Shown: positions 1-9,300 of the stretch, piece after piece
How positions within the stretch are numbered: the stretch's first letter is position 1
Layout of the letters: the number at the start of each line of letters is the position of its first letter
From: Flavobacterium sp. UBA2787
Lineage (GTDB): Bacteria > Bacteroidota > Bacteroidia > Flavobacteriales > Flavobacteriaceae
Length of the DNA: 64,000 nt
Reading direction: 5' to 3'
NCBI GenBank assembly: GCA_002352205.1
Contig: DEHZ01000003.1
Coordinates: 1 to 64,000, forward strand
Translations under genes and position numbers: made by a program
Notes under the pieces: generated by a model
What the model saw: only the letters and a program-made list of their open reading frames with translations
The model's database searches: none
What the model was told of the DNA's origin: nothing

Positions 1-335
1 ACTTATATGGTAAAAAAATAAAAAAGCAAAAGTATTCACAACTTCCAATCCGTTTAATCAGTAAAATCCGTGGCAAAAAAACCAAGGAGTGAAACGACTT
101 AAAACTTACATTACTTATATGATAAAAAAATAAAAAAGCAAAAGTATTCATACCTTCCAATCCGTTTAATCAGTAAAATCCGTGGCAAAAAAACAAAGGT
201 TTGAAACGACTTAAAACTTACATTACTTATATGGTAAAAAATAAAAAAGCAAAAGTATTCACACCTTCCAATCCGTTTAATCAGCTAAATCCTTGGCAAA
301 AAACAAAGGAGTAAAACGACTTAAAATTATTATTC
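1..335. repeat. Three tandem copies of a 112-bp repeat
   Basis: Copies begin at 1, 113 and 225 with the words ACTTATATGG or ACTTATATGA and each contains CCGTTTAATCAG, a TGGCAAAAAA stretch and ACGACTTAAAA. The spacing is exactly 112 bp between the first two pairs; the third copy has shorter A runs and decays after about 330. More copies may lie left of the window. The fragment around 'ccgtttaatcagtaaaatccgtggc' resembles intergenic words that I recall from many Flavobacterium genomes. No convincing gene or promoter is visible here before the lipoprotein start at 362. Confidence 0.9.
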
Positions 336-361
336 AAAATAAATTATCATCATTCAATATA

Positions 362-2692
362 ATGAAAAAACACCTACTCTTATTTCTAAGTTCCCTTTTC
401 CTTTTTTCTTGTGGCAAAGAAGTAATCAATTCCAATCGCACAAAAACCAACTTTGGTTCAGATTGGACATTTACAAAAGATTCCACCTCATTAAATTGGG
501 AAAAAGTAACCATTCCACACACCGCACAAATTGAACCTTTGGTGGTCAACAACCAATGGCAAGGCAATTGTTGGTATCAAAAAAAGTTTGATGTAGAGAA
601 AACAGAAAACGAAAAAGTATTCCTCTATTTCGAAGGTGTCATGCACGAAGCATGGGTGTGGATAAACGGAAAACTCATCACCCATCACCAAGGCGGCTAC
701 TTACCCTTTACAGTGGATGCAACCGATTTTGTTCAAGAAAAAAACAACACCATAATTGTCAAAGTCAACAACGAAGACAATCCACAAATCCCACCCGGAA
801 AAACCTTAAAAACATTAGATTTCAATTATTATGGTGGAATCTACCGCAATGTCTATTTGCTAAAAACAAATTCGGTTTACATTACCGATGCGGTGCATGC
901 CAATCAAATCAACGGCGGTGGAATTTTGGTTCATTTTGATAAAATCTCCAAAGAAAAAGCAAGCGGAATTGTCAAAGTACATATAAAAAACGAAACAGAT
1001 GAACCTAAAAAAATTAAGTTAGGAATTACCTTTTCATCTAAAAATAAAAAAACAGAATTCACCACTAAAGAAGTAATGATTGCTTCCAAAACAGATGAAT
1101 CCATCATCCAAAACATTGAAATTTCAAATCCATCGTTATGGGGAATTGAACAACCTGATTTGTATGAAGTGGTTGTCAATGTAATTTCTGAAAATAATAC
1201 AGTCGACAGCCAAATCATCAAAACCGGAATCCGAAAAGCAGAATTAAAAGCAGATGGTTTCTATTTGAATCATAAAAAATTATTCATCAACGGAACCAAT
1301 CGCCACCAGGAATATCCGTACATTGGTTATGCTCTTTCAGACGAAGCCAATTACCGTGATGCTGTTAAAATCAAAAATGCAGGATTCGATTTTGTTCGTT
1401 TGTCGCATTATCCGCAATCCGAAGCGTTCTTAAATGCGTGTGACGAAGTAGGACTACTAGTAATGAATTGCATCTCCGGTTGGCAATTTGTGGGTGATGA
1501 AAAATTCATTGAAAACTCCTATCAAGAAATCCGTGATTTTTCGAGAAGAGACCGAAATCATCCCAGTATCATTTTTTGGGAAGTTTCGCTGAACGAAAGC
1601 GACATCAAAGAACCGTACATGAAAAAAGCCAATGAAATTTTAAAAGCGGAATTGCCTTATGCTCATGTTTACACAGCTGGTTGGATAGACAATCCGAATT
1701 ACGACATTTACATTCCGGCCCGCCAACACGGGAAAGCTCCCGACTATTGGAACAACTACGAAAAAGGAAACCGCAAAATATTTATTGCCGAATATGGTGA
1801 TTGGGAATATTATGCTCAAAATGCCGGTTTCAACCAAACGGCCTATTCAAATTTAAAAGAAGACGAACGCACGAGTCGTCAATTGCGTGGTTTTGGCGAA
1901 AAACGATTGTTGCAACAAGCCTTCAATTACCAAGAAGCCTTCAATTCAAATTTAAAAGGAAAACACACCATTGGTCAAGCCAATTGGCTAATGTTTGATT
2001 ATAACCGTGGTTATGCCGATGATATTGAAAGTTCAGGCATCAGCGATATTTTCAGAATACCAAAATTTGCTCATTATTTCTACCAAAGCCAACGTTCGCC
2101 AACGGTAAAATTAAACGAAGATTTAGTTTCGGGTCCGATGGTTTACATTGCTAATTATTGGAATGAAAAATCAAGTTTAGATGTCACTGTGTTTAGTAAT
2201 TGCGATGAAGTGGCGTTGTATTTAAATGATGAATTAGTTGGGAAACAAAAACCATCATTAACAGCATTTTCAGAAGAATTACCACATCCACCTTTTGTGT
2301 TTAAAATTCCATTATTTCAAAAAGGAACGTTACGGGCAGAAGGATTTTTAGAGGGTAAAAAAGTTTCGGAACATGTTGTAAAATCTGCTGAAGAAGCAAG
2401 TTCAATTCAGTTGACTTTTGATGAATCGAATGTAAAAATCAATCCGGAATTTCCTGATGTTGTATTTATTTATGCTTCAATTATGGATGCAAACGGAACC
2501 ATTGTTTCGGATGCAACTAATTCAGTAGAATTTTCAATTGAAGGAGAAAATGCCGAGTTAATCGGACAGAATCCAATTGCTGCCGAAGCGGGTATTGCTA
2601 CGATTTTACTTCGCACAAAAAACTTAAAAAAATCAATTAAAATCAAAGCTAAATCAGCCAACCTGAAAGAAGCTACACTTGAACTGAAATAA
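362..2692 (+). CDS. Glycoside hydrolase family 2 lipoprotein, probable beta-galactosidase
   Basis: A 776-residue exported enzyme that probably removes terminal beta-linked galactose from glycans at the cell surface or periplasm. The start at 362 is chosen because it gives a clean lipoprotein signal (MKKHLLLFLSSLFLFSCG, lipobox SLFLFSC); the frame stays open upstream to 293 but that would bury the signal. The order is a GH2 sugar-binding jelly roll, an Ig-like domain, then a TIM barrel with NGTNRHQEYP, the acid/base Glu about residue 412 (SLNESD) and the nucleophile about residue 477 (IAEYGD), then C-terminal Ig-like domains. Its stop is one base before galK, so it is in the galactose operon; this context favours beta-galactosidase over beta-glucuronidase or mannosidase, but the sequence alone does not settle it. 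Confidence 0.85.
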   Translation: MKKHLLLFLSSLFLFSCGKEVINSNRTKTNFGSDWTFTKDSTSLNWEKVTIPHTAQIEPLVVNNQWQGNCWYQKKFDVEKTENEKVFLYFEGVMHEAWVWINGKLITHHQGGYLPFTVDATDFVQEKNNTIIVKVNNEDNPQIPPGKTLKTLDFNYYGGIYRNVYLLKTNSVYITDAVHANQINGGGILVHFDKISKEKASGIVKVHIKNETDEPKKIKLGITFSSKNKKTEFTTKEVMIASKTDESIIQNIEISNPSLWGIEQPDLYEVVVNVISENNTVDSQIIKTGIRKAELKADGFYLNHKKLFINGTNRHQEYPYIGYALSDEANYRDAVKIKNAGFDFVRLSHYPQSEAFLNACDEVGLLVMNCISGWQFVGDEKFIENSYQEIRDFSRRDRNHPSIIFWEVSLNESDIKEPYMKKANEILKAELPYAHVYTAGWIDNPNYDIYIPARQHGKAPDYWNNYEKGNRKIFIAEYGDWEYYAQNAGFNQTAYSNLKEDERTSRQLRGFGEKRLLQQAFNYQEAFNSNLKGKHTIGQANWLMFDYNRGYADDIESSGISDIFRIPKFAHYFYQSQRSPTVKLNEDLVSGPMVYIANYWNEKSSLDVTVFSNCDEVALYLNDELVGKQKPSLTAFSEELPHPPFVFKIPLFQKGTLRAEGFLEGKKVSEHVVKSAEEASSIQLTFDESNVKINPEFPDVVFIYASIMDANGTIVSDATNSVEFSIEGENAELIGQNPIAAEAGIATILLRTKNLKKSIKIKAKSANLKEATLELK

Positions 2693-2693
2693 G

Positions 2694-3878
2694 ATGAAGA
2701 AGAAATTAATTTCCGCTACGACGGAACATTTTAAAACAATTTTCCAACACGAACCTCAAGCTGTTTTTCTTTCCCCGGGAAGAATCAATATTATCGGTGA
2801 ACACGTTGATTATAATGATGGCTTTGTGTTACCGGCCGCCATCAACAAATACATTTGCTTTGCAGTTTCAGTTTCTAAAACAGATGAATGTACGTTGGTC
2901 GCCAAAGATTTGAATGAATCCTATCAATTCAACTGGAAAGAAGAAGTAAAACCCGTTGACAAAATGTGGGTCAACTACATGTTAGGTGTTTTGCATCAAC
3001 TCAAAGAACGTAACTTTTCATTAAAAGGAATTAACATTGTGTTTAGCAGCACCATTCCCATGGGAGCAGGACTTTCATCCTCCGCAGCATTAGAATGCGG
3101 ATTTGGCTATGCCTTGAATAAACTATTCAAATTAGATTTATCTCGAGAAGAAATTGCTTTGATGGGTCAAAAATCCGAACACACTTTTGTAGGTGTAAAA
3201 TGTGGCATTATGGATCAATTTGCCAGTGTATTTGGTAAAAAAAACAAAGTAATCAAGTTAGATTGCACTTCATTAGAACATGAATACCATACTGCCGATT
3301 TTAAAAAATATTCCTTACTTTTAATCGACAGTAACGTAAAACACACTCACCTTACCTCCGGCTACAACACCAGAAGAGAAGAAGTGGAAAAAGGGTTAGC
3401 GATTATAAAAAATCGATTCCCACTCGTAAAAACATTCAGAGATTGCACAGAAACTCAATTGAATGAATTGAAAAATGAATTAAGCGAAACGATTTATAAG
3501 CGTTGCCATTTTGTGATAAATGAAATCCGAAGAGTCAATGAAGCGGTGTATACCTTAGACCGAAATAATTTTGAAGAACTGGGTAAATTGATGTTTGAAA
3601 CCCACGAAGGTTTATCAAAAGAATACGAAGTAAGTTGCGAAGAAGTCGATTTTTTAGTTGATTTTGTTAAAAACGAAAAGCAAGTAATCGGTTCACGAAT
3701 GATGGGAGGCGGTTTTGGCGGTTGTTCCATCAACTTAGTTGAAAAAGGTAGCGAAGAAACACTATTTGAAAAAATTTCAGAAGCGTATCTGCAGAAATTC
3801 GGCATTCAGTTGAATCATTACAAAGTAAAAATTGCCAAAGGAACGTCAAAAATTAAAAACAAAAACAAAGCCAACTAA
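2694..3878 (+). CDS. galK: Galactokinase
   Basis: Phosphorylates galactose at C1 with ATP, the first step of the Leloir pathway, in the cytoplasm. The 394-residue length is normal for the family. Visible motifs are the galactokinase signature (SPGRINIIGEHVDYNDG, near residue 27), the GHMP ATP-binding glycine-rich loop (PMGAGLSSSAALE, near residue 122), the catalytic Asp in CGIMDQFAS and the C-terminal GGGFGGCSINLV. The start codon lies one base after the stop of the beta-galactosidase, and galT follows after 4 bases, so the three are almost certainly co-transcribed. Confidence 0.96.
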   Translation: MKKKLISATTEHFKTIFQHEPQAVFLSPGRINIIGEHVDYNDGFVLPAAINKYICFAVSVSKTDECTLVAKDLNESYQFNWKEEVKPVDKMWVNYMLGVLHQLKERNFSLKGINIVFSSTIPMGAGLSSSAALECGFGYALNKLFKLDLSREEIALMGQKSEHTFVGVKCGIMDQFASVFGKKNKVIKLDCTSLEHEYHTADFKKYSLLLIDSNVKHTHLTSGYNTRREEVEKGLAIIKNRFPLVKTFRDCTETQLNELKNELSETIYKRCHFVINEIRRVNEAVYTLDRNNFEELGKLMFETHEGLSKEYEVSCEEVDFLVDFVKNEKQVIGSRMMGGGFGGCSINLVEKGSEETLFEKISEAYLQKFGIQLNHYKVKIAKGTSKIKNKNKAN

Positions 3879-3882
3879 ACCT

Positions 3883-4932
3883 ATGCAATCTTTTAATACC
3901 AACGAACATCCACACCGCCGTTATAACCCACTTTTGGATGAATGGATTTTGGTTTCCCCCCATCGTACCAAACGTCCGTGGCAAGGGCAAAAAGAAAGTA
4001 ATTCAACCGAATCCCTTCCCGAATATGACCCAACGTGTTATTTATGTCCCGGAAACGAACGTTCAAATGGAACAAAAAATCCGGATTATACCGATTGCTA
4101 TGTGTTTGAAAACGATTTTTCAGCTTTATTAAATGAGGAAGTCGAACAAAATACCGCATCTACTTCTCCCCTTTTTAAACTCAAACCGGAACGAGGCATC
4201 AACAGAGTGGTTTGTTTTTCACCAAAGCACCATTTAACCATTCCTGAAATGGAAATCAGTGAGATTGAAAAAGTCATTCAAACGTGGAAAGAACAATACA
4301 TCGAGTTAGGCAATTACGATTTCATCAACCATGTGCAAATTTTTGAAAACAAAGGAGCGGTGATGGGTTGCAGTAATCCGCATCCGCACGGACAAATTTG
4401 GGCACAATCGTCCTTACCAACCCAAGTGGAAAAAACACAAAAAAATCTTGAGAAATATTACGAGCAACATAAAGTCAGCCTTTTAAAAGAGTATTTGGAC
4501 GAAGAATTAAAATCAAAAGAACGTTTGGTTTGGGAAAATAATCATTTTGCTGTCGTTGTTCCGTTTTGGGCAACATGGCCGTATGAAACAATGATTATCA
4601 GCAAAAGACATTTCGGAACCATCATCGCCATGACAAAAGAAGAAACAGTGGCATTTGCTGAAATTTTAAAAACGATAACCGTTAAATATGACAATCTTTT
4701 TGAAACCTCTTTCCCCTACTCATCCGGTATTCATCAAGCACCAACTGACCGCTTAGCTCATCCGGAATGGCATTTTCACATGCATTTTTATCCGCCTTTA
4801 TTACGAAGTGCGACTGTAAAAAAATTTATGGTGGGCTATGAAATGTTAGGCGAAGCTCAACGAGACATTTCACCCGAAAAAAGTGCCGCTGTTTTAAGAG
4901 AATTACCTACATTGCATTATAAATTAAAATAA
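3883..4932 (+). CDS. galT: Galactose-1-phosphate uridylyltransferase
   Basis: Exchanges UMP between UDP-glucose and galactose-1-phosphate, the second Leloir step. The HPHGQ active site (NPHPHGQIWAQS), whose second His takes up the uridylyl group, is intact, and CYLCPGNERSNG gives the N-terminal metal-binding Cys pair. A C-terminal HFHMHFYPP is also typical. I take the ATG at 3883 (MQSFNTNEHPHRRYNP) as the start; the frame continues upstream into galK to 3832, but homologues begin near the RRYNPL motif and the 4-base gap fits tight operon spacing. The product is 349 aa, a normal family length. Confidence 0.95.
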   Translation: MQSFNTNEHPHRRYNPLLDEWILVSPHRTKRPWQGQKESNSTESLPEYDPTCYLCPGNERSNGTKNPDYTDCYVFENDFSALLNEEVEQNTASTSPLFKLKPERGINRVVCFSPKHHLTIPEMEISEIEKVIQTWKEQYIELGNYDFINHVQIFENKGAVMGCSNPHPHGQIWAQSSLPTQVEKTQKNLEKYYEQHKVSLLKEYLDEELKSKERLVWENNHFAVVVPFWATWPYETMIISKRHFGTIIAMTKEETVAFAEILKTITVKYDNLFETSFPYSSGIHQAPTDRLAHPEWHFHMHFYPPLLRSATVKKFMVGYEMLGEAQRDISPEKSAAVLRELPTLHYKLK

Positions 4933-4950
4933 TAAACTAACCCTTTTCCT

Positions 4951-6615
4951 ATGAATACAGGTTTTGAAACTTTAGATTACGTTGTTTTTATTTGCTATGC
5001 TATCTTAATATTAGGTGTCGGACTTTGGATGTCTCGTGATAAAAAAGGGCATCAAAAAAATGCAGAAGATTATTTCTTAGCCAGTAAATCATTACCGTGG
5101 TGGGCAATTGGTACTTCGCTAATAGCAGCTAATATTTCTGCTGAACAATTCATTGGAATGTCGGGTTCCGGATTTGCAGTGGGTTTAGCGATTTCGTCGT
5201 ATGAATGGATGGCGGCCATTACGTTAATTATTGTTGGGAAATATTTTCTTCCCATTTTTATAGAAAAAGGAATTTATACCATTCCTGAATTTGTTGAAAA
5301 AAGATTTTCTACCAATTTAAAAACAATTTTAGCTGTATTTTGGGTGGCGTTGTATGTGTTTGTCAACATCACTTCTGTACTGTATTTAGGTGCTTTGGCG
5401 ATGAATACCGTGATGGGTGTTGATATGATGTGGGCGATTATCGGATTATCATTATTTGCTGCCGCTTATTCATTGTATGGTGGATTAGCTTCGATTGCTT
5501 GGACCGATTCCATTCAAGTTGTTTTCTTAGTTTTTGGTGGATTAGCCACAACTTATTTAGCTTTAAACACGGTATCAAACGGAGAAGGAATGGTGGAAGG
5601 ATTAGGAATTATTTATGATAAAGCACCGTCAAAATTTTCTATGATTTTAGATGAATCCAATCCGGAATATTTGAATTTACCCGGAATTGGCGTTTTGATT
5701 GGCGGACTTTGGGTGGCGAATTTATATTATTGGGGATTCAATCAATATATAATTCAACGTGCATTAGCAGCAAAATCACTAAAAGAAGCTCAAAAAGGAA
5801 TTTTATTAGCAGCTTTTCTAAAATTATTAATCCCTTTTATCGTTGTAATTCCGGGAATTGCTGCATACGTAATTGTAAATGATCCTGAAATGTTAGCTCG
5901 TTTAGGTGCTAATGGTTTAATCAATATTCCGAGTGATGGTGCTGCGGACAAAGCCTATCCTTGGCTAATTCAGTTTTTACCAACAGGACTAAAAGGATTA
6001 GCTTTTGTTGCTTTAACAGCGGCAATTGTTTCGTCATTAGCTTCAATGCTGAATTCTACTTCGACCATTTTTACGATGGATATTTACAAACAATACATCA
6101 ATAAAAATTCAGATGATAAAAATACGGTAAAAGTAGGCAGAATTACGGCTGCTGTTGCTTTGACGATAGGTGCAATTGTTGCTCCTTTATTAGGAGGAAT
6201 TAACCAAGCTTTTCAATTCATACAAGAATATACCGGTGTGGTGAGTCCGGGTATTTTAGCCATTTTTGTACTAGGACTTTTCTGGAAAAAAACCACAAAC
6301 AAAGCAGCGATTTGGGGAGCATTATTGTCTATTCCGATCGCTATGTTCTTTAAAATCGGTCCGAAAGGATGGGCAGCCGGAACTTCACTGGAAGGTATTT
6401 TCCCAAGCGTTCCGTTCTTAGATCAAATGGGCTATACAACCTTACTAACAATGGCCATTATCGCCTTAATCAGCTGGTTTCAAAACAAAGGTGTTGATGA
6501 CAGCAAAGGATTTGAATTACGAAGAGAAACATTCAAAACAACTTCAACTTTCAACATTAGTGCTTTCGCGGTCATGATTGTGTTGGTATTTTTGTATGCG
6601 TTCTTTTGGAAATAA
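4951..6615 (+). CDS. Sodium:solute symporter family sugar transporter (SglT-like)
   Basis: A 554-residue polytopic inner-membrane protein of the solute:sodium symporter (SSS) family, with about 13-14 hydrophobic segments and the characteristic early region AEDYFLASKSLPWWAIG followed by SLIAANISAEQFIGMSGSG. Its length matches bacterial sodium/galactose transporters. It follows galT by 18 bases on the same strand, so it most likely imports the galactose released by the upstream glycosidase, driven by the sodium gradient. Substrate is inferred from context. There is no obvious terminator right after it; the next short gene begins 27 bases downstream. Confidence 0.88.
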   Translation: MNTGFETLDYVVFICYAILILGVGLWMSRDKKGHQKNAEDYFLASKSLPWWAIGTSLIAANISAEQFIGMSGSGFAVGLAISSYEWMAAITLIIVGKYFLPIFIEKGIYTIPEFVEKRFSTNLKTILAVFWVALYVFVNITSVLYLGALAMNTVMGVDMMWAIIGLSLFAAAYSLYGGLASIAWTDSIQVVFLVFGGLATTYLALNTVSNGEGMVEGLGIIYDKAPSKFSMILDESNPEYLNLPGIGVLIGGLWVANLYYWGFNQYIIQRALAAKSLKEAQKGILLAAFLKLLIPFIVVIPGIAAYVIVNDPEMLARLGANGLINIPSDGAADKAYPWLIQFLPTGLKGLAFVALTAAIVSSLASMLNSTSTIFTMDIYKQYINKNSDDKNTVKVGRITAAVALTIGAIVAPLLGGINQAFQFIQEYTGVVSPGILAIFVLGLFWKKTTNKAAIWGALLSIPIAMFFKIGPKGWAAGTSLEGIFPSVPFLDQMGYTTLLTMAIIALISWFQNKGVDDSKGFELRRETFKTTSTFNISAFAVMIVLVFLYAFFWK

Positions 6616-6642
6616 AATCGAATTTATTTATCTTTTTTATCT

Positions 6643-6861
6643 ATGAAAAATAAAATTATTCACCAAGGCAAATCTGAATTTGAAAAGATTATAGATTATA
6701 TAAGAGTAAGATATACTGTTAGAAAAAATACTGCTGAAAAATATGCTGATTTAATTAAAAGTGAAAAAAATTATTTCAAAAAATGTAAACTCATAGTCAA
6801 AAAGTATCTTGAAATAAGAAAGGAACTAAGAAAAATTGACACAGAGTATTCTCTTTTTTAA
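6643..6861 (+). CDS. Small Lys/Glu-rich hypothetical protein
   Basis: A 72-residue open frame (MKNKIIHQGKSEFEKI...) rich in Lys and Glu and without signal peptide or membrane segment; it is predicted mostly helical by eye. I recognise no family. It starts 27 bases after the symporter and could be a read-through tail gene of the galactose operon or an independent short gene. Support is limited to an intact ATG frame with coding-like AT-rich codons; it could be spurious. Confidence 0.45.
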   Translation: MKNKIIHQGKSEFEKIIDYIRVRYTVRKNTAEKYADLIKSEKNYFKKCKLIVKKYLEIRKELRKIDTEYSLF

Positions 6862-7094
6862 CGTCAATAGTAAAACTCGCTATACCTGAAGTATAGATAG
6901 TATATGAAAAGAGTATAAAAAGTAGCGTATTTTATTCAAATACTGTTTTGCATTTCTCCATTTTCCCATATTGACAAATTGCCACATCAACTAATTGACA
7001 AATTGCCACATTATCTCATTATCACATAATAAAAAAACTTGCTATTTGGGGATAGCAAGTTTTTTAGTGGGGTTGGTATTTGTATTTTGGAAAA
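6862..7094. repeat. Gene-free stretch with a short direct repeat
   Basis: Between the small hypothetical gene and the convergent LRR gene. It contains two copies of an 18-bp word beginning ATTGACAAATTGCC at 6970-6987 and 6994-7011 (24-bp period), of the type commonly scattered between Flavobacterium genes, and then a terminator hairpin at 7031-7065. Nothing else is recognised. Confidence 0.8.
7031..7065. terminator. Bidirectional intrinsic terminator
   Basis: Stem ACTTGCTAT (7037-7045) pairs with ATAGCAAGT (7052-7060) around a 6-nt loop; a run of A on the left and T on the right makes it usable from both strands. It lies between the plus-strand galactose region and the minus-strand LRR gene. 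Confidence 0.9.
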
Positions 7095-7949
7095 TTAATC
7101 CGGAGTACCTACTACTCCAGTATTGTCAGTAAGCAACGGTAAACGTACCGCAACTCCTTTATCGTTTAACATAGTCATTTGGAAAGTATCTTTCTTCGCC
7201 AAAGCATACGAAATCAATCCATTGAACTTATTGTATGATATATTCATTTCTTTTAAGTTGTCTAATTTCTCTATTTCAAAAGGAACTTGTCCAACAAAGT
7301 TGTTTTCAAATAAACTTAAGTTTTCAAGAGATTTTAAATTCTCAATTTCATAACTCAATTTACCTGAAAAATTATTACTGTTTAACATCAAAACTTTTAA
7401 GTTTTTTAAGCTGTATAATGAACTTGGTAATTCTCCTTGCAATGAATTATTAAATAGAGAAAGGTTTTCTAATTGTGTTAATTGTCCTATTTCTTGAGGC
7501 AATGAACCGGTTAGCGAATTCATGTATAATTCAATCACTTTCAATGAAGTTGCTTTTCCTATTGAAGCAGGAATAGAACCTGTTAATTTATTGAACGAAA
7601 CATTCAGTGTTTGAAGGCTTTTTAAATCACCTATCGAAGCAGGCAAATTACCAGAAAGATTATTTTTAAATAAATTGATAGTTTCCAAATACTGCAATTT
7701 AGAAATTTCAGTTGGAATTTGACCATCTAGGTTGTTGTTTGGTAAAGCTAAACCAACCACTTTATTGTCTTTAATCTTAACACCATACCAAGTTGAAGTA
7801 GCTGCAGTTAAATCCCATTTGATTTTCCATTGGCTTCCATTGGTGGATTGATTAAGTTTGATTAAAGCTTCTCTTTCAGAAGTAGATACCTCTGCAAAAG
7901 CTGATAAAGTAAAAAAGAAAACGAATAATATAGATGTAATAGTTTTCAT
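7095..7949 (-). CDS. Secreted plant-type leucine-rich repeat protein
   Basis: A 284-residue protein with an N-terminal signal peptide (MKTITSILFVFFFTLSAFA), a short cap (EREALIKLNQSTNGSQW, similar to the LRR N-terminal domain of plant receptor proteins) and about seven 24-residue repeats of the form LxxLxxLNLxxNxLxGxIPxxI. It is probably exported and binds a protein or glycan partner; no enzyme domain is present. It lacks a recognisable type IX secretion C-terminal domain and ends shortly after the repeats with GVVGTPD. It stands alone, with its own promoter region that carries the same paired repeat as the gldK promoter (see 7997-8036). The function is unknown. Confidence 0.85.
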   Translation of the reverse strand: MKTITSILFVFFFTLSAFAEVSTSEREALIKLNQSTNGSQWKIKWDLTAATSTWYGVKIKDNKVVGLALPNNNLDGQIPTEISKLQYLETINLFKNNLSGNLPASIGDLKSLQTLNVSFNKLTGSIPASIGKATSLKVIELYMNSLTGSLPQEIGQLTQLENLSLFNNSLQGELPSSLYSLKNLKVLMLNSNNFSGKLSYEIENLKSLENLSLFENNFVGQVPFEIEKLDNLKEMNISYNKFNGLISYALAKKDTFQMTMLNDKGVAVRLPLLTDNTGVVGTPD

Positions 7950-7978
7950 GTATCAATTAAATTTGGGGTTTGATGAAG

Positions 7979-7986
7979 TAAATATA
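7979..7986 (-). promoter_or_regulatory. -7 box of the LRR gene promoter
   Basis: On the minus strand TATATTTA, one mismatch to the Bacteroidota -7 element TAnnTTTG, with TTG (8008-8010) 21 nt upstream as a -33 element. It lies 30 nt from the start codon and 10 nt downstream of the paired repeat at 7997-8036. Confidence 0.6.
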
Positions 7987-7996
7987 ATAACTTATT

Positions 7997-8036
7997 TCGA
8001 TTAAATGCAAATATTATCGATGAAATACATCTTTTT
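7997..8036 (-). promoter_or_regulatory. Paired 20-bp direct repeat, putative activator site (LRR gene)
   Basis: Read on the plus strand, TCGATTAAATGCA at 7997 and TCGATGAAATACATC at 8017 are two direct copies exactly 20 bp apart. On the minus strand this lies immediately upstream of the LRR -7 box, the position of a class of activator sites that overlap the -33 region. The second copy is identical over 20 bases to one at 24498-24517 before gldK. Confidence 0.6.
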
Positions 8037-8182
8037 CGACATATATTTATACTTTTCTTACAATAAAGCTATTAAATTTTAAGAATTGAACTCATCAAAT
8101 TAACTTATCCAAACATTTGTTAATTATCAATAAAATATGTTAAATAAAGATTAACCACAAAAACATTTTATTTTATATAAAG

Positions 8183-8190
8183 TAAATTTG
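8183..8190 (+). promoter_or_regulatory. -7 box of the RND efflux operon
   Basis: TAAATTTG matches TAnnTTTG exactly, 40 nt before the adaptor start; no clear TTG is seen at -33. The surrounding 7950-8230 gap otherwise holds only the divergent LRR promoter. Confidence 0.6.
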
Positions 8191-8230
8191 TCCGATACCA
8201 TAATTAACCCAGTACCTATTTGACTTCACT

Positions 8231-9295
8231 ATGAAAATAAAAAATATTGTGTTAATTCTACTTGTTGTAGGATTACTTTCGTTGATTGTTTACAGGATTT
8301 TTAGTAACAAAGAAAAAGACAATTCAAACAATAAAAGTGGAGCTACAAAAGCAATAGTTACTACAAATGGTTTAATTATTGAACCAAAAAAATTTTCCAA
8401 TCAACTTACCCTTTCCGGAAGTATCGATGCTAATGAGCAAATTGAATTGCGAAGTGAAGTTTCTGGCGTTGTTCAAGGAATTTACTTTAAAGAAGGAAGC
8501 ATTGTTAATAAAGGTCAACAATTAATTAAAGTTAACGATATCGAATTAAGAGCTCAATTATCGCAAGCCAAAACAATGCAATCATTAGCTTCAGAAAATG
8601 AAAGAAGAGCTAAATTACTTCTGGAAAAAGAAGCAATAAGTCAAGAAGAATATGAAATTTCCTCTGCAGAATTTCAATCAGCCAAAGCACAGTCACAATT
8701 AATTCAGGCACAAATTGCTCGAACATCTATTGTTGCTCCTTTTTCAGGTCGAATAGGTTTACGTTCAATTTCTCCAGGAACATATGTTACACCAACTACA
8801 TTAATTGCCAAATTGGTCAATACTACACAAGTAAAAATCACCTTTTCAATTCCTGAAAAATATGCTTCTTTAATGAAGATAAATTCCGAATTAACCTTCA
8901 CAACTGCAGGCGGAAAAGAATCGTATGCTGCAACCATTTATGCTATTGAACCGGCTGTTGATCAATCAACAAGAACACTTCAAATTAGAGCAATTGCCGA
9001 AAACAAAGACGGTAAATTAATTCCCGGAACATTTGCCAATATATCGCTTCCGTTAGAAAATTTGGATGATGCCATTTTAATACCAAATGAAGCAATCATA
9101 CCAATTCAAAACGGGAAAAAAGTTTTCGTTGTTGAAAAAGGTAAAGCAAAAGAAGTAATCATTGAAACCGGAAATCGTAACGAAAAGGAAATATTAGTCA
9201 CATCCGGACTAAAAATTGGCGACACACTTATTACATCAGGAATTATGGCCGTAAAACCAGGTGCAGATGTCAAAGTTAACATCATAAAAAAATAA
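8231..9295 (+). CDS. RND efflux periplasmic adaptor (membrane fusion protein)
   Basis: The 354-residue adaptor that bridges an inner-membrane RND pump and an outer-membrane channel. It has an N-terminal hydrophobic anchor (residues about 4-22), a lipoyl/barrel-sandwich half (SGSIDANEQIELRSEVSGVV), a short helical hairpin rich in Ala, Gln and Glu (residues about 100-155), the second lipoyl half (VAPFSGRIGLRSISPGTYV) and beta-barrel and membrane-proximal domains. The pump gene follows after 5 bases and the channel after that, giving a complete tripartite system. The substrate cannot be read from the sequence. Confidence 0.93.
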   Translation: MKIKNIVLILLVVGLLSLIVYRIFSNKEKDNSNNKSGATKAIVTTNGLIIEPKKFSNQLTLSGSIDANEQIELRSEVSGVVQGIYFKEGSIVNKGQQLIKVNDIELRAQLSQAKTMQSLASENERRAKLLLEKEAISQEEYEISSAEFQSAKAQSQLIQAQIARTSIVAPFSGRIGLRSISPGTYVTPTTLIAKLVNTTQVKITFSIPEKYASLMKINSELTFTTAGGKESYAATIYAIEPAVDQSTRTLQIRAIAENKDGKLIPGTFANISLPLENLDDAILIPNEAIIPIQNGKKVFVVEKGKAKEVIIETGNRNEKEILVTSGLKIGDTLITSGIMAVKPGADVKVNIIKK

Positions 9296-9300
9296 ATCGC

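Noticed and set aside
1-335. Possible CRISPR array
   Set aside because: The unit is a full 112-bp tandem repeat without unique spacers, and no cas genes are near.
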